Positions 16,234 through 24,932 of a stretch of DNA of 64,000 nucleotides are shown in pieces. Position 1 is the stretch's first letter; every line of letters begins with the position of its first letter. The stretch is from Bacillota bacterium (GTDB lineage: Bacteria; Bacillota; Clostridia; Lachnospirales; Lachnospiraceae), in NCBI GenBank assembly GCA_023421075.1, contig JAEZUM010000060.1:62001-126000 (forward strand), read 5' to 3'. A model generated the notes under the pieces. The model was given only the letters and a program-made list of their open reading frames with translations, did no database searches and was not told the origin of the DNA. A program made the position numbers and the translations under genes.

Positions 16234-17209
16234 AATAGTATCCTACCTCTACATTTTCTAGCATTCCGATCGAGTCATCCGACAAAACAGCGGTACCAAA
16301 ATAGAGTGATAAGATATAGGAAGCAATCCCTTTACTATCTATTCCCGCATATTTTACAGATAAGCTTGGGATTATCCCTTCATCCGGGATCCCTGGTTGA
16401 TGTAAGCCGATTACCCCTTGTTCTCGTTCCCCGACTCTCATCAGTAGAATATTGGTCTTACCTGTAGAGGACATATTGCAGGCTTTTCCGTCAATCAGCA
16501 GTTTGTCACAGGGTAAAATCGGTACCCCTCTCCAGGTCAGAAATGGTGTCCCAAAGATGCTTACCGTCATCGGTGGAACACCCCTGCGGGTACATTCCCT
16601 TCCAAAGGCTGCAATCGCTCTTGGATGTGCTAAAAAGAAGGAGGGTTTTTTCCATACCTTGGCTAGAAGTTCATCCATATCGTCAGGCATAGGAATGCCA
16701 TATCTGGGTCTTACCCGCATTCGTGGTGACACAGAATTCAGCAACCCGTAATTTTCATTATTTACAATTTCCCATTCCTGTCTTTCCTTCATTGCTTCAA
16801 TCGTAAGCCGCATTTCTTGCTCTTTTTGATCAATCGGAGAATTGAAAATATCCGTAACATGGCTGTTCATCTTAAGAAGTGTTTTTACCGCACAAAGGGC
16901 ATATTCTCGCGGTGTTGCCTCATAATCGGTAAAGGTTTCCGGCAATTCTCTCTCTTGTAAGTTATCTGCGATGACCCTTGGTAACAGCTCCGGGTTCTCC
17001 ATTGTTTCGATTGTGGAATCACTGGTTCTTCTCTTGACCTGGTTCACCCGATACATACCGGCTTCCACGGATACCCAGGGGAGAAAGGTAAGCAGCCATC
17101 TTGGTGTAATTGCCTCCATGGTAGGAGCGGTAATCGTACTATGCGATAAATTTCTCGCTACATTTGGATCCAGACTGTAGTGACTCATAACATTATCTGT
17201 GAGATCCAT
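16220..17209 (-). CDS. family 2A encapsulin shell protein (SrpI-like)
   Basis: A 329-residue HK97-fold shell protein. The segment TPRWLLTFLPWVSVEAGMYR (residues 35-54) is the hallmark found in SrpI-type family 2 encapsulins, followed by YRVNQVKRR, and later PRYGIPMPDDMDELL, FLAHPRAIAAFGRECTRRGV and SSTGKTNILLMRVGEREQGV. There is no cyclic-nucleotide-binding domain, which separates family 2A from 2B. In characterised members, shells of this family enclose a cysteine desulfurase and store sulfur. The adjacent overlapping desulfurase gene fits that pairing. AGAGGTG precedes the ATG. No membrane segment or signal peptide is present. Confidence 0.9.
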   Translation of the reverse strand: MDLTDNVMSHYSLDPNVARNLSHSTITAPTMEAITPRWLLTFLPWVSVEAGMYRVNQVKRRTSDSTIETMENPELLPRVIADNLQERELPETFTDYEATPREYALCAVKTLLKMNSHVTDIFNSPIDQKEQEMRLTIEAMKERQEWEIVNNENYGLLNSVSPRMRVRPRYGIPMPDDMDELLAKVWKKPSFFLAHPRAIAAFGRECTRRGVPPMTVSIFGTPFLTWRGVPILPCDKLLIDGKACNMSSTGKTNILLMRVGEREQGVIGLHQPGIPDEGIIPSLSVKYAGIDSKGIASYILSLYFGTAVLSDDSIGMLENVEVGYYYDYT

Positions 17210-17224
17210 CCACGCACCTCTTTC

Positions 17225-17248
17225 ATTGTTTCCTCATAATGAAACAAT
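17225..17248 (-). promoter_or_regulatory. 24-bp inverted repeat upstream of the encapsulin gene
   Basis: ATTGTTTC (17225-17232) and GAAACAAT (17241-17248) are perfect eight-base inverted arms with an eight-base centre, ending 15 bases before the start codon and just 5' of its ribosome-binding site. TATATT-like sequences lie just upstream, so it could be an operator overlapping the transcription start or a small mRNA hairpin that masks the leader. No T-run follows, so it is not a terminator. Confidence 0.55.
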
Positions 17249-17303
17249 AATATAGCATTCTGTACATTATATTCATAATGCTTCAAATGATACGGCGATT
17301 CTC

Positions 17304-18581
17304 TTAGTAGCCAGCGTTTAAACGATCCTGCTTTGCTCCATGATAGGAGTACTTCGGTACCAGTGCACCATCAAATAACAATGGACTTCGATCTCTTCTC
17401 CAGGATAGGTTGTCCGCAAAACCCCAGAATGTGATCCCTGATACCCTGGTCCCCCCGGCTACATTTTCTTCGATAATCCGATTGATCAGCTCATAATAAT
17501 ATTGTCCCTGAGCCTTCAGATTGTCTTCCGATGCTTCGAATATATTCTGCCATGTTCCTAGACTGACATCTAACTCGGTGATCTGAACATCAAGTCCAAG
17601 TGCACTAAAGGCCTTGAGGGTTGTAATATAACTGCTAATCGAATCCTGTGTATATAAATGTCCCTGACAGCCTATTCCATCGATCAAGGATCTACCGTCT
17701 GTATCCACTAAGGACTGCGCCAGTTTCACGATGTGTGCTGTCTTAAACTGCTCATTGTAATCGTTATAGTAAAGCTTAATGTGTTCAGGAGCATACTGAT
17801 CCGCATATTTGAACGCATACCAGATATAATCGTCTCCAATAATCTGCTTCCACAGACAATCACGGTAGCTTCCATCCTCCATAATTGCTTCATTTACAAT
17901 GTCGTATGCATAGAAAATATCACTGTAGCCCAGCAGCTCCAGCTGCTCAAAGGCCTGCTTTATGTAGCCTTCCATTCTTGTCAGCATAGTGTCACGGTCA
18001 ACTAAATTTTTGGAGGTATCAAAGTCTTCATAGAATATCCAGTCCGGAGTCTGGCTGTACCAGACAAGTACGTGACCACGTACTGCCATTTTGTTGTTCT
18101 TAGCCCAGTCCAGAAGCGTTGTCGTATTCTTCTTGAATTCAACCGACAATTCTCCGGTCTCAATACTTCTCTCCTTATTCAGAATATAATCCGGCTTCAT
18201 GAAATTCTCCAATGTAACTGAATTAAAATTTCCTGTGATGATATCTGTAAATTTACTTTGTGTTATCATCATATCAGATAAGCAAGTACCTGCCTTTATT
18301 CCATACTGTGCATATACATCCATGATTCCTCCTACCACTGCCGCCGTTTCCTGCCCAGTTGCAGCTTCGGCATCTGCTTCGGATACAGCGGTTTCCTCGG
18401 TAGCATTGCTTTCTTCCTCCTTCTTCGTATCGGTTTCCGCCTCAGGCTTCTTGGCCTCGACCACCGTTGGACTCACCGTATTTACCGGATTCGGCTTCTC
18501 TGTTTTCGCGCATCCAGTAAAAAACACAAGTATCAGAACCATCATCAAAATCACACTAACCTTCATAAATTTCCGTCCCAT
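17304..18581 (-). CDS. GH10 endo-1,4-beta-xylanase, lipoprotein
   Basis: A 425-residue secreted enzyme. The signal peptide ends VFFTGCAK, predicting lipid attachment at Cys and display on the cell surface, then an acidic Ala/Glu/Thr linker (about residues 25-80) leads to a GH10 catalytic domain. The acid/base Glu is in DIVNEAI and the nucleophile Glu in ITELDVS; RGHVLVWYSQTP and TFWGFADNLSW are further GH10 blocks. It cleaves xylan backbones outside the cell. AGGAGG precedes the ATG at 18581; the frame is open from 18674. It is divergent from a cytoplasmic GH43 gene, consistent with stepwise xylan use. Confidence 0.95.
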   Translation of the reverse strand: MGRKFMKVSVILMMVLILVFFTGCAKTEKPNPVNTVSPTVVEAKKPEAETDTKKEEESNATEETAVSEADAEAATGQETAAVVGGIMDVYAQYGIKAGTCLSDMMITQSKFTDIITGNFNSVTLENFMKPDYILNKERSIETGELSVEFKKNTTTLLDWAKNNKMAVRGHVLVWYSQTPDWIFYEDFDTSKNLVDRDTMLTRMEGYIKQAFEQLELLGYSDIFYAYDIVNEAIMEDGSYRDCLWKQIIGDDYIWYAFKYADQYAPEHIKLYYNDYNEQFKTAHIVKLAQSLVDTDGRSLIDGIGCQGHLYTQDSISSYITTLKAFSALGLDVQITELDVSLGTWQNIFEASEDNLKAQGQYYYELINRIIEENVAGGTRVSGITFWGFADNLSWRRDRSPLLFDGALVPKYSYHGAKQDRLNAGY

Positions 18582-18816
18582 AATAACCTCCTGAAATAAC
18601 TTTCTAGTATTACCCAGAAAATATAACATTTCACTCTTGCTATGTCTAATCAAATATTGTTGACTTTTCCTCATTTTCCTTTCTTGTGATGTGATTCGGA
18701 TTAATATTCACGAAATATGGCTTTAATTCAGAACAACATGTCAACTTTTGCGAAGTAAAAAGGAGAGAAGCTTGTTATAATATAACGTATATCAAAATTA
18801 TAATGGAGAGAATAAA

Positions 18817-19812
18817 ATGAAATCGAATTCAAACCCCAATCAACCTTTAGTTACTCATATTTTTACAGCGGATCCGTCAGCACATGTTTTTGACGGCAAA
18901 ATTTATATCTATCCTTCTCATGATCTGGATCATGACGGCCCTGACAATGACAATGGAGACCAATATAGGATGGAGGATTATCACATCTTATCAATGGACG
19001 ATATAGACTCACCCTGTATTGACCATGGAGAAGCACTTCATATGAAAGATGTTCCCTGGGTCAGCAACCAAATGTGGGCTCCGGATGCTGCTTTTAAAAA
19101 CGGTACCTACTATCTCTTCTTCCCTGCAAGGGACAAGGACGGCATCTTCCGTATCGGTGTTGCGACCAGTAAAAATCCTGCCGGTCCCTTTACACCCGAA
19201 CCTGATTATATTCCCGGAAGCTTTAGTATCGATCCGGCTGTTTTTCTTGATGATGATGGAAAAGCATTTATTTATTATGGCGGCCTTTGGGGCGGACAAT
19301 TAGAAAAATGGGCTACCGGTACCTTTGTACCCAACGCAGTAGGTCCTGCCGTAACTGCTCCTGCACTGGGTCCCATGGTTGCAGAGCTGAGTGACGATCT
19401 CCTTACCTTTAAAAACGATCCTAAGATGATTACAATCCTTGATGAGAATGGCAACCCACTTACTGCCGGCGACGAGGAAAGAAGATACTTTGAAGGTCCT
19501 TGGATGCATAAGTATAACGGATATTATTATTTGTCCTATTCCACCGGAAGCACTCATTATCTTGTATATGCGATCAGTAAGAATCCACAGGGTCCTTTTA
19601 CCTATCAGGGTAGAATCTTAGAGCCTGTAATCGGCTGGACAACACATCACTCCATCGTTCAATTTAAGGATAAATGGTATCTATTCTACCATGACAGCTC
19701 CTTATCCGGTGGTGTCAACCATAAACGCTGTGTAAAATTCACGGAGTTAAAGTATAACGAAGACGGTACCATTCAGACGATTAAGCCTTATGAGAATGAT
19801 AACAACGCGTAG
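18817..19812 (+). CDS. GH43 beta-xylosidase / alpha-arabinofuranosidase
   Basis: A 331-residue five-bladed beta-propeller glycosidase without a signal peptide, so cytoplasmic. The catalytic triad is visible: Asp in FTADPSAHVFDG near residue 19, Asp in SIDPAVFLDDDGK near 137 and the acid Glu in RYFEGPWMHKYNG near 229. GH43 enzymes release xylose or arabinose from oligosaccharides; the exact specificity is not readable. GGAGAG precedes the ATG. It is transcribed away from the GH10 xylanase gene from a 235-base shared gap that contains TATAAT at 18776-18781. Confidence 0.92.
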   Translation: MKSNSNPNQPLVTHIFTADPSAHVFDGKIYIYPSHDLDHDGPDNDNGDQYRMEDYHILSMDDIDSPCIDHGEALHMKDVPWVSNQMWAPDAAFKNGTYYLFFPARDKDGIFRIGVATSKNPAGPFTPEPDYIPGSFSIDPAVFLDDDGKAFIYYGGLWGGQLEKWATGTFVPNAVGPAVTAPALGPMVAELSDDLLTFKNDPKMITILDENGNPLTAGDEERRYFEGPWMHKYNGYYYLSYSTGSTHYLVYAISKNPQGPFTYQGRILEPVIGWTTHHSIVQFKDKWYLFYHDSSLSGGVNHKRCVKFTELKYNEDGTIQTIKPYENDNNA

Positions 19813-19870
19813 TTGTTGATCTGATTTCGTTTCACAGTTTCGATAAAATTTCTGTATCATTTATAAGAAA

Positions 19871-19915
19871 AGAGGGATAAGCTCCTTGATCTATCAGAGC
19901 CTATCCCTCTTTTTA
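19871..19915 (+). terminator. terminator of the GH43 gene
   Basis: AGAGGGATAAGCTC pairs with GAGCCTATCCCTCT (13 of 14, one G-T pair) and five T residues follow. It ends about 80 bases before the 3' end of the convergent membrane-protein gene, and its A-run on the other side may let it work in both directions. Confidence 0.85.
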
Positions 19916-19995
19916 TCTCGCAAGATATACTAAGTATCCAAACAGAAGCAAACAAAGAACGTCTGCTTCATCTCAACATTTTAATTATTATCCCT

Positions 19996-20637
19996 CTATT
20001 GCTTTAATAATGGTTTGGAAACCCTTATATTAAAGAACTCGATGAGGGGTCCCATAAAAAACGCAGTTATTATCGTAGCAATGCCTGCTATTTCCATGAT
20101 ATTTGATAAACTGCCACCCGCAAGAAGATATAATCCCACACCCAAAGCCACACAGATAAAATCCGTTCCAATTCTGCAATACTTAAACTTTGCCACATGC
20201 CATTTTTCCGATAGAATAAGGGCTATTGCATCATAGGTTGAAACTCCAAGGTCTGCCACAAAATAAAGTGAGGATCCAAAGCACATAATCACGATTGCAA
20301 CGATTAACATGAGAATTCGTGCTAACAACGTAAGATCCGGAAATACCTGCAACAGAAAATTTAATACATATTGTGTAATATATCCGAAAAAGAACAGGTT
20401 AATCAAAGTTGCTATCCCGATGTAGTGTCGATCGATAAAGAAGCTAAAGGATAAAAGCAGAACATTGACAATAACATATAAGGTTCCAAAGGGAATTGGC
20501 AAAAGGGAATCCAATCCGCTCATCAATGATTGAAAGGGATCCACGCCAAAGGCTGCACGTTTAAACAACCCGACACTGATTCCGCAAATCAATACACCAC
20601 CGAAGGTCATAAGAAGTCTTTTTTGTTTTATACTCAA
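19996..20637 (-). CDS. YczE/YyaS-like integral membrane protein
   Basis: A 213-residue protein with about five transmembrane segments. The opening FGGVLICGISVGLFKRAAFGVDPFQSL and a later DLGVSTYDAIAL match the YczE/YyaS/YitT-type families, whose two halves share GVDPF/GVSTYDA motifs. Transport is often assumed but unproven. A TTG start is used, with AAAGGA ten bases before it. It is divergent from an AraC regulator, which may control it. Confidence 0.8.
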   Translation of the reverse strand: MSIKQKRLLMTFGGVLICGISVGLFKRAAFGVDPFQSLMSGLDSLLPIPFGTLYVIVNVLLLSFSFFIDRHYIGIATLINLFFFGYITQYVLNFLLQVFPDLTLLARILMLIVAIVIMCFGSSLYFVADLGVSTYDAIALILSEKWHVAKFKYCRIGTDFICVALGVGLYLLAGGSLSNIMEIAGIATIITAFFMGPLIEFFNIRVSKPLLKQ

Positions 20638-20829
20638 AATATCACATTCCTTTCTTTATAAATAAAATCATTGACATCAAAAACAGATCCTCTATAATTA
20701 TAGTAATAAAAATTGGCATAAGTACATCAATATACTGTCATTATTTATAACAATAGTGCCAATAGCAGAATTCTTTTGTTATATTATGAGTTGGAGCAAC
20801 CGGCACAATGAATGCACTTGGGGGGAATT

Positions 20830-21720
20830 ATGAAGATCAATACAAATGAACAGCTTGAAGAGCAACGCAGTCATGGACGAGAAGGTTTTCCTTTTGCAAT
20901 TTATACCGAGGATTATCAGAATTACCAGGATCATACCATCAGTATCCATTGGCATGAGGAATTGGAATTTAATCTTGTCATCACAGGGGAAATCGAAGCA
21001 CACATTGATGGAAACCGTTATCTTCTGAAGGCCGGCGATGGCATCTTTATCAACGCCAATGCATTACATACAACCCGTTCCCTCTCCCCGAAAGATACGG
21101 TGCAGCAATACTCCATCCTTTTTTTGCCGGAATTCCTAGCCGCTGCAAACACCAGTATATTCAGGGAAAGTATTGCACCAATTCTGATGCACCGTCAGCT
21201 CACTGCCTTCCCTCTTGATCAAGCAAATCAGGATCATGCCGCTATCCTGAATATCCTTTTTGAAACCGCCTGCCTGGAACGTAAAAGAGACCGAATTACC
21301 GATATGGAGCTTCACATAAAAATGTGCATGCTGTGGATATTATTGAATCGGTTATTATCCATAACCTATGATGCGAAGTCCGGCCAATCAAATACGATTC
21401 ATCAGGAGCGCACAAAAAAAATGCTCTCCTATATTCAATTGCATTATAATGAAAAGATTGATGTTAATGATATTGCAGCTTCGGCCGGTATCAGCCGCAG
21501 TGAGTGTTTTCGTTGTTTTCGGAACCAGGTTAGAAAAAAACCCATTGAATATCTTACAGAATACCGCCTTGGTCAGGCTGCAAAAGAATTAGTCATGACC
21601 TCAAAAACCATTTGTGAAATTGCACTGGATTGTGGCTTTGATCATCAGAGCTACTTTGGAAAACAGTTTAAGGCAATGTATCAAGTAACACCTGCTGCTT
21701 ATCGAAAAAACAGCAGTTAA
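20830..21720 (+). CDS. AraC-family regulator with cupin N-domain
   Basis: A 296-residue regulator. Residues 20-110 form a cupin with HWHEELEFNLVITGEIEAH and KAGDGIFINANALH metal-type motifs; residues 195-296 hold two AraC helix-turn-helix motifs ending in FDHQSYFGKQFKAMYQVTPAAYR. GGGGGG four bases ahead picks the ATG at 20830 over 20812. The divergent YczE-like gene is the closest candidate target; the inducer is probably a sugar, judged only from the cupin and the glycosidase context. Confidence 0.9.
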   Translation: MKINTNEQLEEQRSHGREGFPFAIYTEDYQNYQDHTISIHWHEELEFNLVITGEIEAHIDGNRYLLKAGDGIFINANALHTTRSLSPKDTVQQYSILFLPEFLAAANTSIFRESIAPILMHRQLTAFPLDQANQDHAAILNILFETACLERKRDRITDMELHIKMCMLWILLNRLLSITYDAKSGQSNTIHQERTKKMLSYIQLHYNEKIDVNDIAASAGISRSECFRCFRNQVRKKPIEYLTEYRLGQAAKELVMTSKTICEIALDCGFDHQSYFGKQFKAMYQVTPAAYRKNSS

Positions 21721-21735
21721 ATCATGCTATAGAAT

Positions 21736-21779
21736 CAAAAACGCCTTTGCTGATTAGTTATACTAATTCGTAAAGGCTT
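21736..21779 (-). terminator. terminator of the small acidic protein gene
   Basis: AAGCCTTT and AAAGGC arms with an inner GAATTAG/CTAATC pair form the stem, and a GTTTTTG run follows on the minus strand. It directly follows the 46-codon gene at 21785, which supports that gene as a separate transcription unit. Confidence 0.7.
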
Positions 21780-21784
21780 ACTTG

Positions 21785-21925
21785 CTAGAATGTATTTCCC
21801 CATTCCTCGTCTTCATCTTCGTAATAATCTTCCATGTCTTCGTCATCCACATTTATATAGTTTGGATCAAACAATACTCGAACCATATCCATTTCTAAAT
21901 CCAGCAACTCCTTAACATTATACAT
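21785..21925 (-). CDS. small very acidic protein (46 residues)
   Basis: ATG is preceded by AAGGAG at a spacing of eight bases and the frame ends in TAG just before a terminator. The protein starts MYNVKELLDLEMDM, contains an FDPNY segment and ends in a tail (DDEDMEDYYEDEDEEWG) with about twenty Asp and Glu among 46 residues. Length, Shine-Dalgarno site, terminator and biased composition argue it is real. No family is recognised; anionic tails of this kind can bind metals, nucleic-acid-binding proteins or act as anti-factors, all of which is inference. Confidence 0.65.
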   Translation of the reverse strand: MYNVKELLDLEMDMVRVLFDPNYINVDDEDMEDYYEDEDEEWGNTF

Positions 21926-22160
21926 TTTCTGTCCACTCCTTAAAGTTGTTTAGATCCGGTACATCATACTGGATCAATTTGTTTTCTATCATTACATGTT
22001 TACTATAACAAATAAATGTATAATCTATTACCATTGAAAGGTTAAAATATTGTAAAGCATTTTTCATATAAATAAAAAGTACCAATATAGGAAATATTGT
22101 GATATACTGTATAACTGGTTTTAGTCACTGAATAAATAAAACCGGATTGGAGGATTAATC

Positions 22161-22907
22161 ATGTCATTTACAACCCTAATGTACCACGAAATCCGGGAAC
22201 TTAGTATGCTTCATCCCGAACAGTCCTCTCCTATCAAAGTACAGCAGGATTACAAAGACAATCTGCCCTCACCGCTTTTTGTCACCTTAGAAAATTTTGA
22301 GGAACAGATGGCTTATCTGTATGACAATCACTATCAAACGCTATCCCTAGCAGAAATAATTAATTATTACACTAAGGGAATCGAGTTACCGGAGAAATCC
22401 GTATTACTGACTTTTGACGACTGCTATCAGTCTATTGCACGTTATGCCTATCCGATCTTAAAGAAGTATCAATTTCGAGCCACGGCCTTTGTCGTTACCG
22501 GTTGGCTGAATATAATGCCGGAGGATTTTGATGCTGACCGATCGGTATGCCTTACGAAGGAAGATCTGAGTAAGATGGCGGATGTCTTTGAATATGCAAA
22601 CCACACCGACTGTTTTCATACGAGAACCGGTATAACTACCGGTATCATGATGGAGGTCAGTGATCAGGAGCTATCTGAGGATCTGGACCGATGCAACGCA
22701 AATCCACTCATCCAATGGAAGGATGTATTTGCTTATCCCTTTGGTCTCTATAATGATCGAAACGTACAATTACTACGGACGAAAGGTTTCCAACTGGCCT
22801 TTACCAGTGAGAATGGTAGGAATGAGAAGGATACTGATCCGCTTTTGTTAAAACGGAATGCCGTTCCTTATTTCATGACAACGGATCATTTTAGAACACT
22901 GCTATAA
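22161..22907 (+). CDS. polysaccharide deacetylase family protein (NodB fold)
   Basis: A 248-residue protein with the NodB motif LLTFDDCYQS near residue 78 (metal/catalytic Asp pair), a following ATAFVVTGW strand, a His-rich ANHTDCFH near 150 that fits the second metal motif, and FAYPFGLYND near 194. Members remove N- or O-acetyl groups from chitin, peptidoglycan or xylan. No signal peptide is visible, which is unusual for a wall enzyme and points to an intracellular oligosaccharide. TTGGAGG precedes the ATG. It is 44 bases ahead of a binding-protein gene, probably the same operon. Confidence 0.85.
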   Translation: MSFTTLMYHEIRELSMLHPEQSSPIKVQQDYKDNLPSPLFVTLENFEEQMAYLYDNHYQTLSLAEIINYYTKGIELPEKSVLLTFDDCYQSIARYAYPILKKYQFRATAFVVTGWLNIMPEDFDADRSVCLTKEDLSKMADVFEYANHTDCFHTRTGITTGIMMEVSDQELSEDLDRCNANPLIQWKDVFAYPFGLYNDRNVQLLRTKGFQLAFTSENGRNEKDTDPLLLKRNAVPYFMTTDHFRTLL

Positions 22908-22951
22908 CACTGACATCAGCTGATGCTACTCAAGAAAAGGAGAATATGTAA

Positions 22952-23968
22952 ATGAAAAAAGTACTAAGAATTACACTATTATTAATTATAACCCTTGCAC
23001 TCACTGCATGTGCAAAGGAGGGTAAGGAAACTGTAACACCAACCCAGGTTCCCACCCAAGCTCCTACCCAGGCTCCTGCCCTGACCCCTACCGAAGCGGT
23101 AACCAAGGATTCGGTTCCTTCCAAAGAAGAGATTACAATCGGAATATTGCCGGCTGAATCTGCAATACCCATCATTCTTGCCAAAGAAAAGGGCTTCTTT
23201 GAGGAAGCCAAGGTCAATGTAACCATACAGGCCTTCGCTTCTCCCAATGACCGTAATGTAGCTGTTCAGGCGAAAGAACTGGATGCTGTTATCGGCGATG
23301 TGATGACCTGTGCCGCTTTCGTGGACAAAGGGATTGCGCTCAAGATTACCTCAGATATTAGTGAGGATTTTAAGATATTATCCTCCCCTGATTCCGGTAT
23401 TACCAAGATGGAGGAATTAAGTGGAAAGAAGATTTCTCTGGTACCCAATTTCATTCTGGAATATATTATGGATCAATTTGCCACAGAATACGGCTTCGAT
23501 TATGAAATTGTTGAAATTCCTTCCTTCTCGGGTAGAGCGGAAGCCTTAATGTCCAATCAAATCGACGGAGTATTATTTACAGAGCCTCAGGCAGGAATGT
23601 TAGTTGCGCAAGGCGCACATCTTCTGGGAAGTTCTAAGGAGGCCGGGATCAAAGGTGGTACCCTTCAATTCACAGAAGATATGGTGACGAATTATGCCGG
23701 TGATATCAAAGCCTTCTATGAGGCTTACAATAAAGCTGTGGATTACATGAATACCACTGATGTGTCCGAGTACGGCAGTATCCTGACAAATTACCAGTTT
23801 CCCGAAGCAATCAGCAATTACCTATCCGGAATGATCGGACAGTTCCAATATGCTGCTCCGATTAATCAGGATCAGTTTGAGAGGATCATTGCTTGGACTC
23901 AGAATAAAGGACTGATCAGTAAGAGTTATACCTATGAGGAGCTGACAGACTTCTCCTTTATTCAATAA
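22952..23968 (+). CDS. ABC substrate-binding lipoprotein, NMT1/THI5-SsuA type
   Basis: A 338-residue lipoprotein with signal ending LALTACAK (Cys at residue 21), a Pro/Thr/Gln tether (about 28-50), and a type II binding fold starting ITIGILPAESAIPIILAKEKGFF. The pattern of an early 'GxlPaxsaxpiilAKekGFF' and later VLFTEPQAGML is shared by nitrate, taurine/alkanesulfonate and thiamine-precursor binding proteins. The ligand is not determinable. AAAGGAG precedes the ATG. The likely permease and ATPase genes lie downstream on the opposite strand, an unusual split. Confidence 0.85.
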   Translation: MKKVLRITLLLIITLALTACAKEGKETVTPTQVPTQAPTQAPALTPTEAVTKDSVPSKEEITIGILPAESAIPIILAKEKGFFEEAKVNVTIQAFASPNDRNVAVQAKELDAVIGDVMTCAAFVDKGIALKITSDISEDFKILSSPDSGITKMEELSGKKISLVPNFILEYIMDQFATEYGFDYEIVEIPSFSGRAEALMSNQIDGVLFTEPQAGMLVAQGAHLLGSSKEAGIKGGTLQFTEDMVTNYAGDIKAFYEAYNKAVDYMNTTDVSEYGSILTNYQFPEAISNYLSGMIGQFQYAAPINQDQFERIIAWTQNKGLISKSYTYEELTDFSFIQ

Positions 23969-24053
23969 GAATCCAAACAACAAAAGTTTTCTGAGAATGA
24001 ATCGTCCTATTCAAAAAGTCAGCTTAACAAACTTTTTATGAATCAGGCGTAAA

Positions 24054-24103
24054 GAAAGATGGATTAGCTCCCAAACATTGAGGGATATGATCCATCTTTT
24101 TTA
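24054..24103 (+). terminator. terminator after the binding-protein gene
   Basis: AAAGATGGAT and ATCCATCTTT arms with an inner CTCCC/GAGGGA pair, followed by T residues on the plus strand. The symmetric A-run lets it also stop the convergent permease transcript. Confidence 0.75.
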
Positions 24104-24137
24104 CTCCAGTATTATGCGGTACTCGGTTTATTTATCT

Positions 24138-24896
24138 TCAAGAAATCCTTCTTGCTTCTGCCCATGGAACACAGGTGGTTTCAAGCTTATCTAATAACAA
24201 AAATAAAATAATTCCAAGAAAGCCTAACGCTAAGATACCCCCGAACATTTCCACATAGTTCATCTTCGTCCAGGCACTGAGGATGTAATATCCAATCCCG
24301 TATTTTGTGGCATAATTTTCAGCAAAGAACAGAGAAGCCAGGGAGATACCGATACTAATTCTAAGGCCCGAAAAAATCTGCGGCAGAATTGCCGGCAGGA
24401 TAAGATACCGATATTTTTGTCCTTTTGTGACACAGAAGCTATCCATTACCTTGAAATAAAAAGGCGATATCTGCTCTACTCCATCACGGATGGATAATAT
24501 AATCTGAAATACGATGATCCAAATAATCAGGATAATCTTAGAGGTATTCCCAAGTCCGAATAACAGCATAAAAACAGGAAGAAATGCCACCTTCGGAATC
24601 GGATATATGAAATAAAGCAGTGGGGAAAACAATCTTTTGCATATTCTATTTACTCCTAACAGTACACCCGTAGGAATCCCAAGAATCAGAGATATCGTGA
24701 TTGCGGTTAATACTCTTAGCAGGCTCGCCAGGCAATGCCATAGCAGCTTATCCGGAACTGTCAACATATATTGGATCGTTTCGATTGGAGCCGGTATCGT
24801 ATGAGTGTCTAATAACAGATATAGAAGCTCCCACAGGACCAGAAAGCTGATGAAGCCGGTCAACAATAGCATCGTTATGCTTTTTATCTTTTTCAT
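24138..24896 (-). CDS. ABC transporter permease, SsuC/TauC type
   Basis: A 252-residue permease with five or six membrane segments. The cytoplasmic EAA-like loop QKYRYLILPAILPQIFSGLRISIGISL near residue 172 is the standard BPD_transp_1 contact with the ATPase. The downstream SsuB-type ATPase gene and the nearby binding lipoprotein suggest import of an organosulfur, nitrate-like or thiamine-precursor molecule. It is 36 bases after the ATPase gene in the same direction. Confidence 0.9.
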   Translation of the reverse strand: MKKIKSITMLLLTGFISFLVLWELLYLLLDTHTIPAPIETIQYMLTVPDKLLWHCLASLLRVLTAITISLILGIPTGVLLGVNRICKRLFSPLLYFIYPIPKVAFLPVFMLLFGLGNTSKIILIIWIIVFQIILSIRDGVEQISPFYFKVMDSFCVTKGQKYRYLILPAILPQIFSGLRISIGISLASLFFAENYATKYGIGYYILSAWTKMNYVEMFGGILALGFLGIILFLLLDKLETTCVPWAEARRIS

Positions 24897-24932
24897 AGTA
24901 TACTTCCTTTAAGATGCAGATTAAAATACAAT

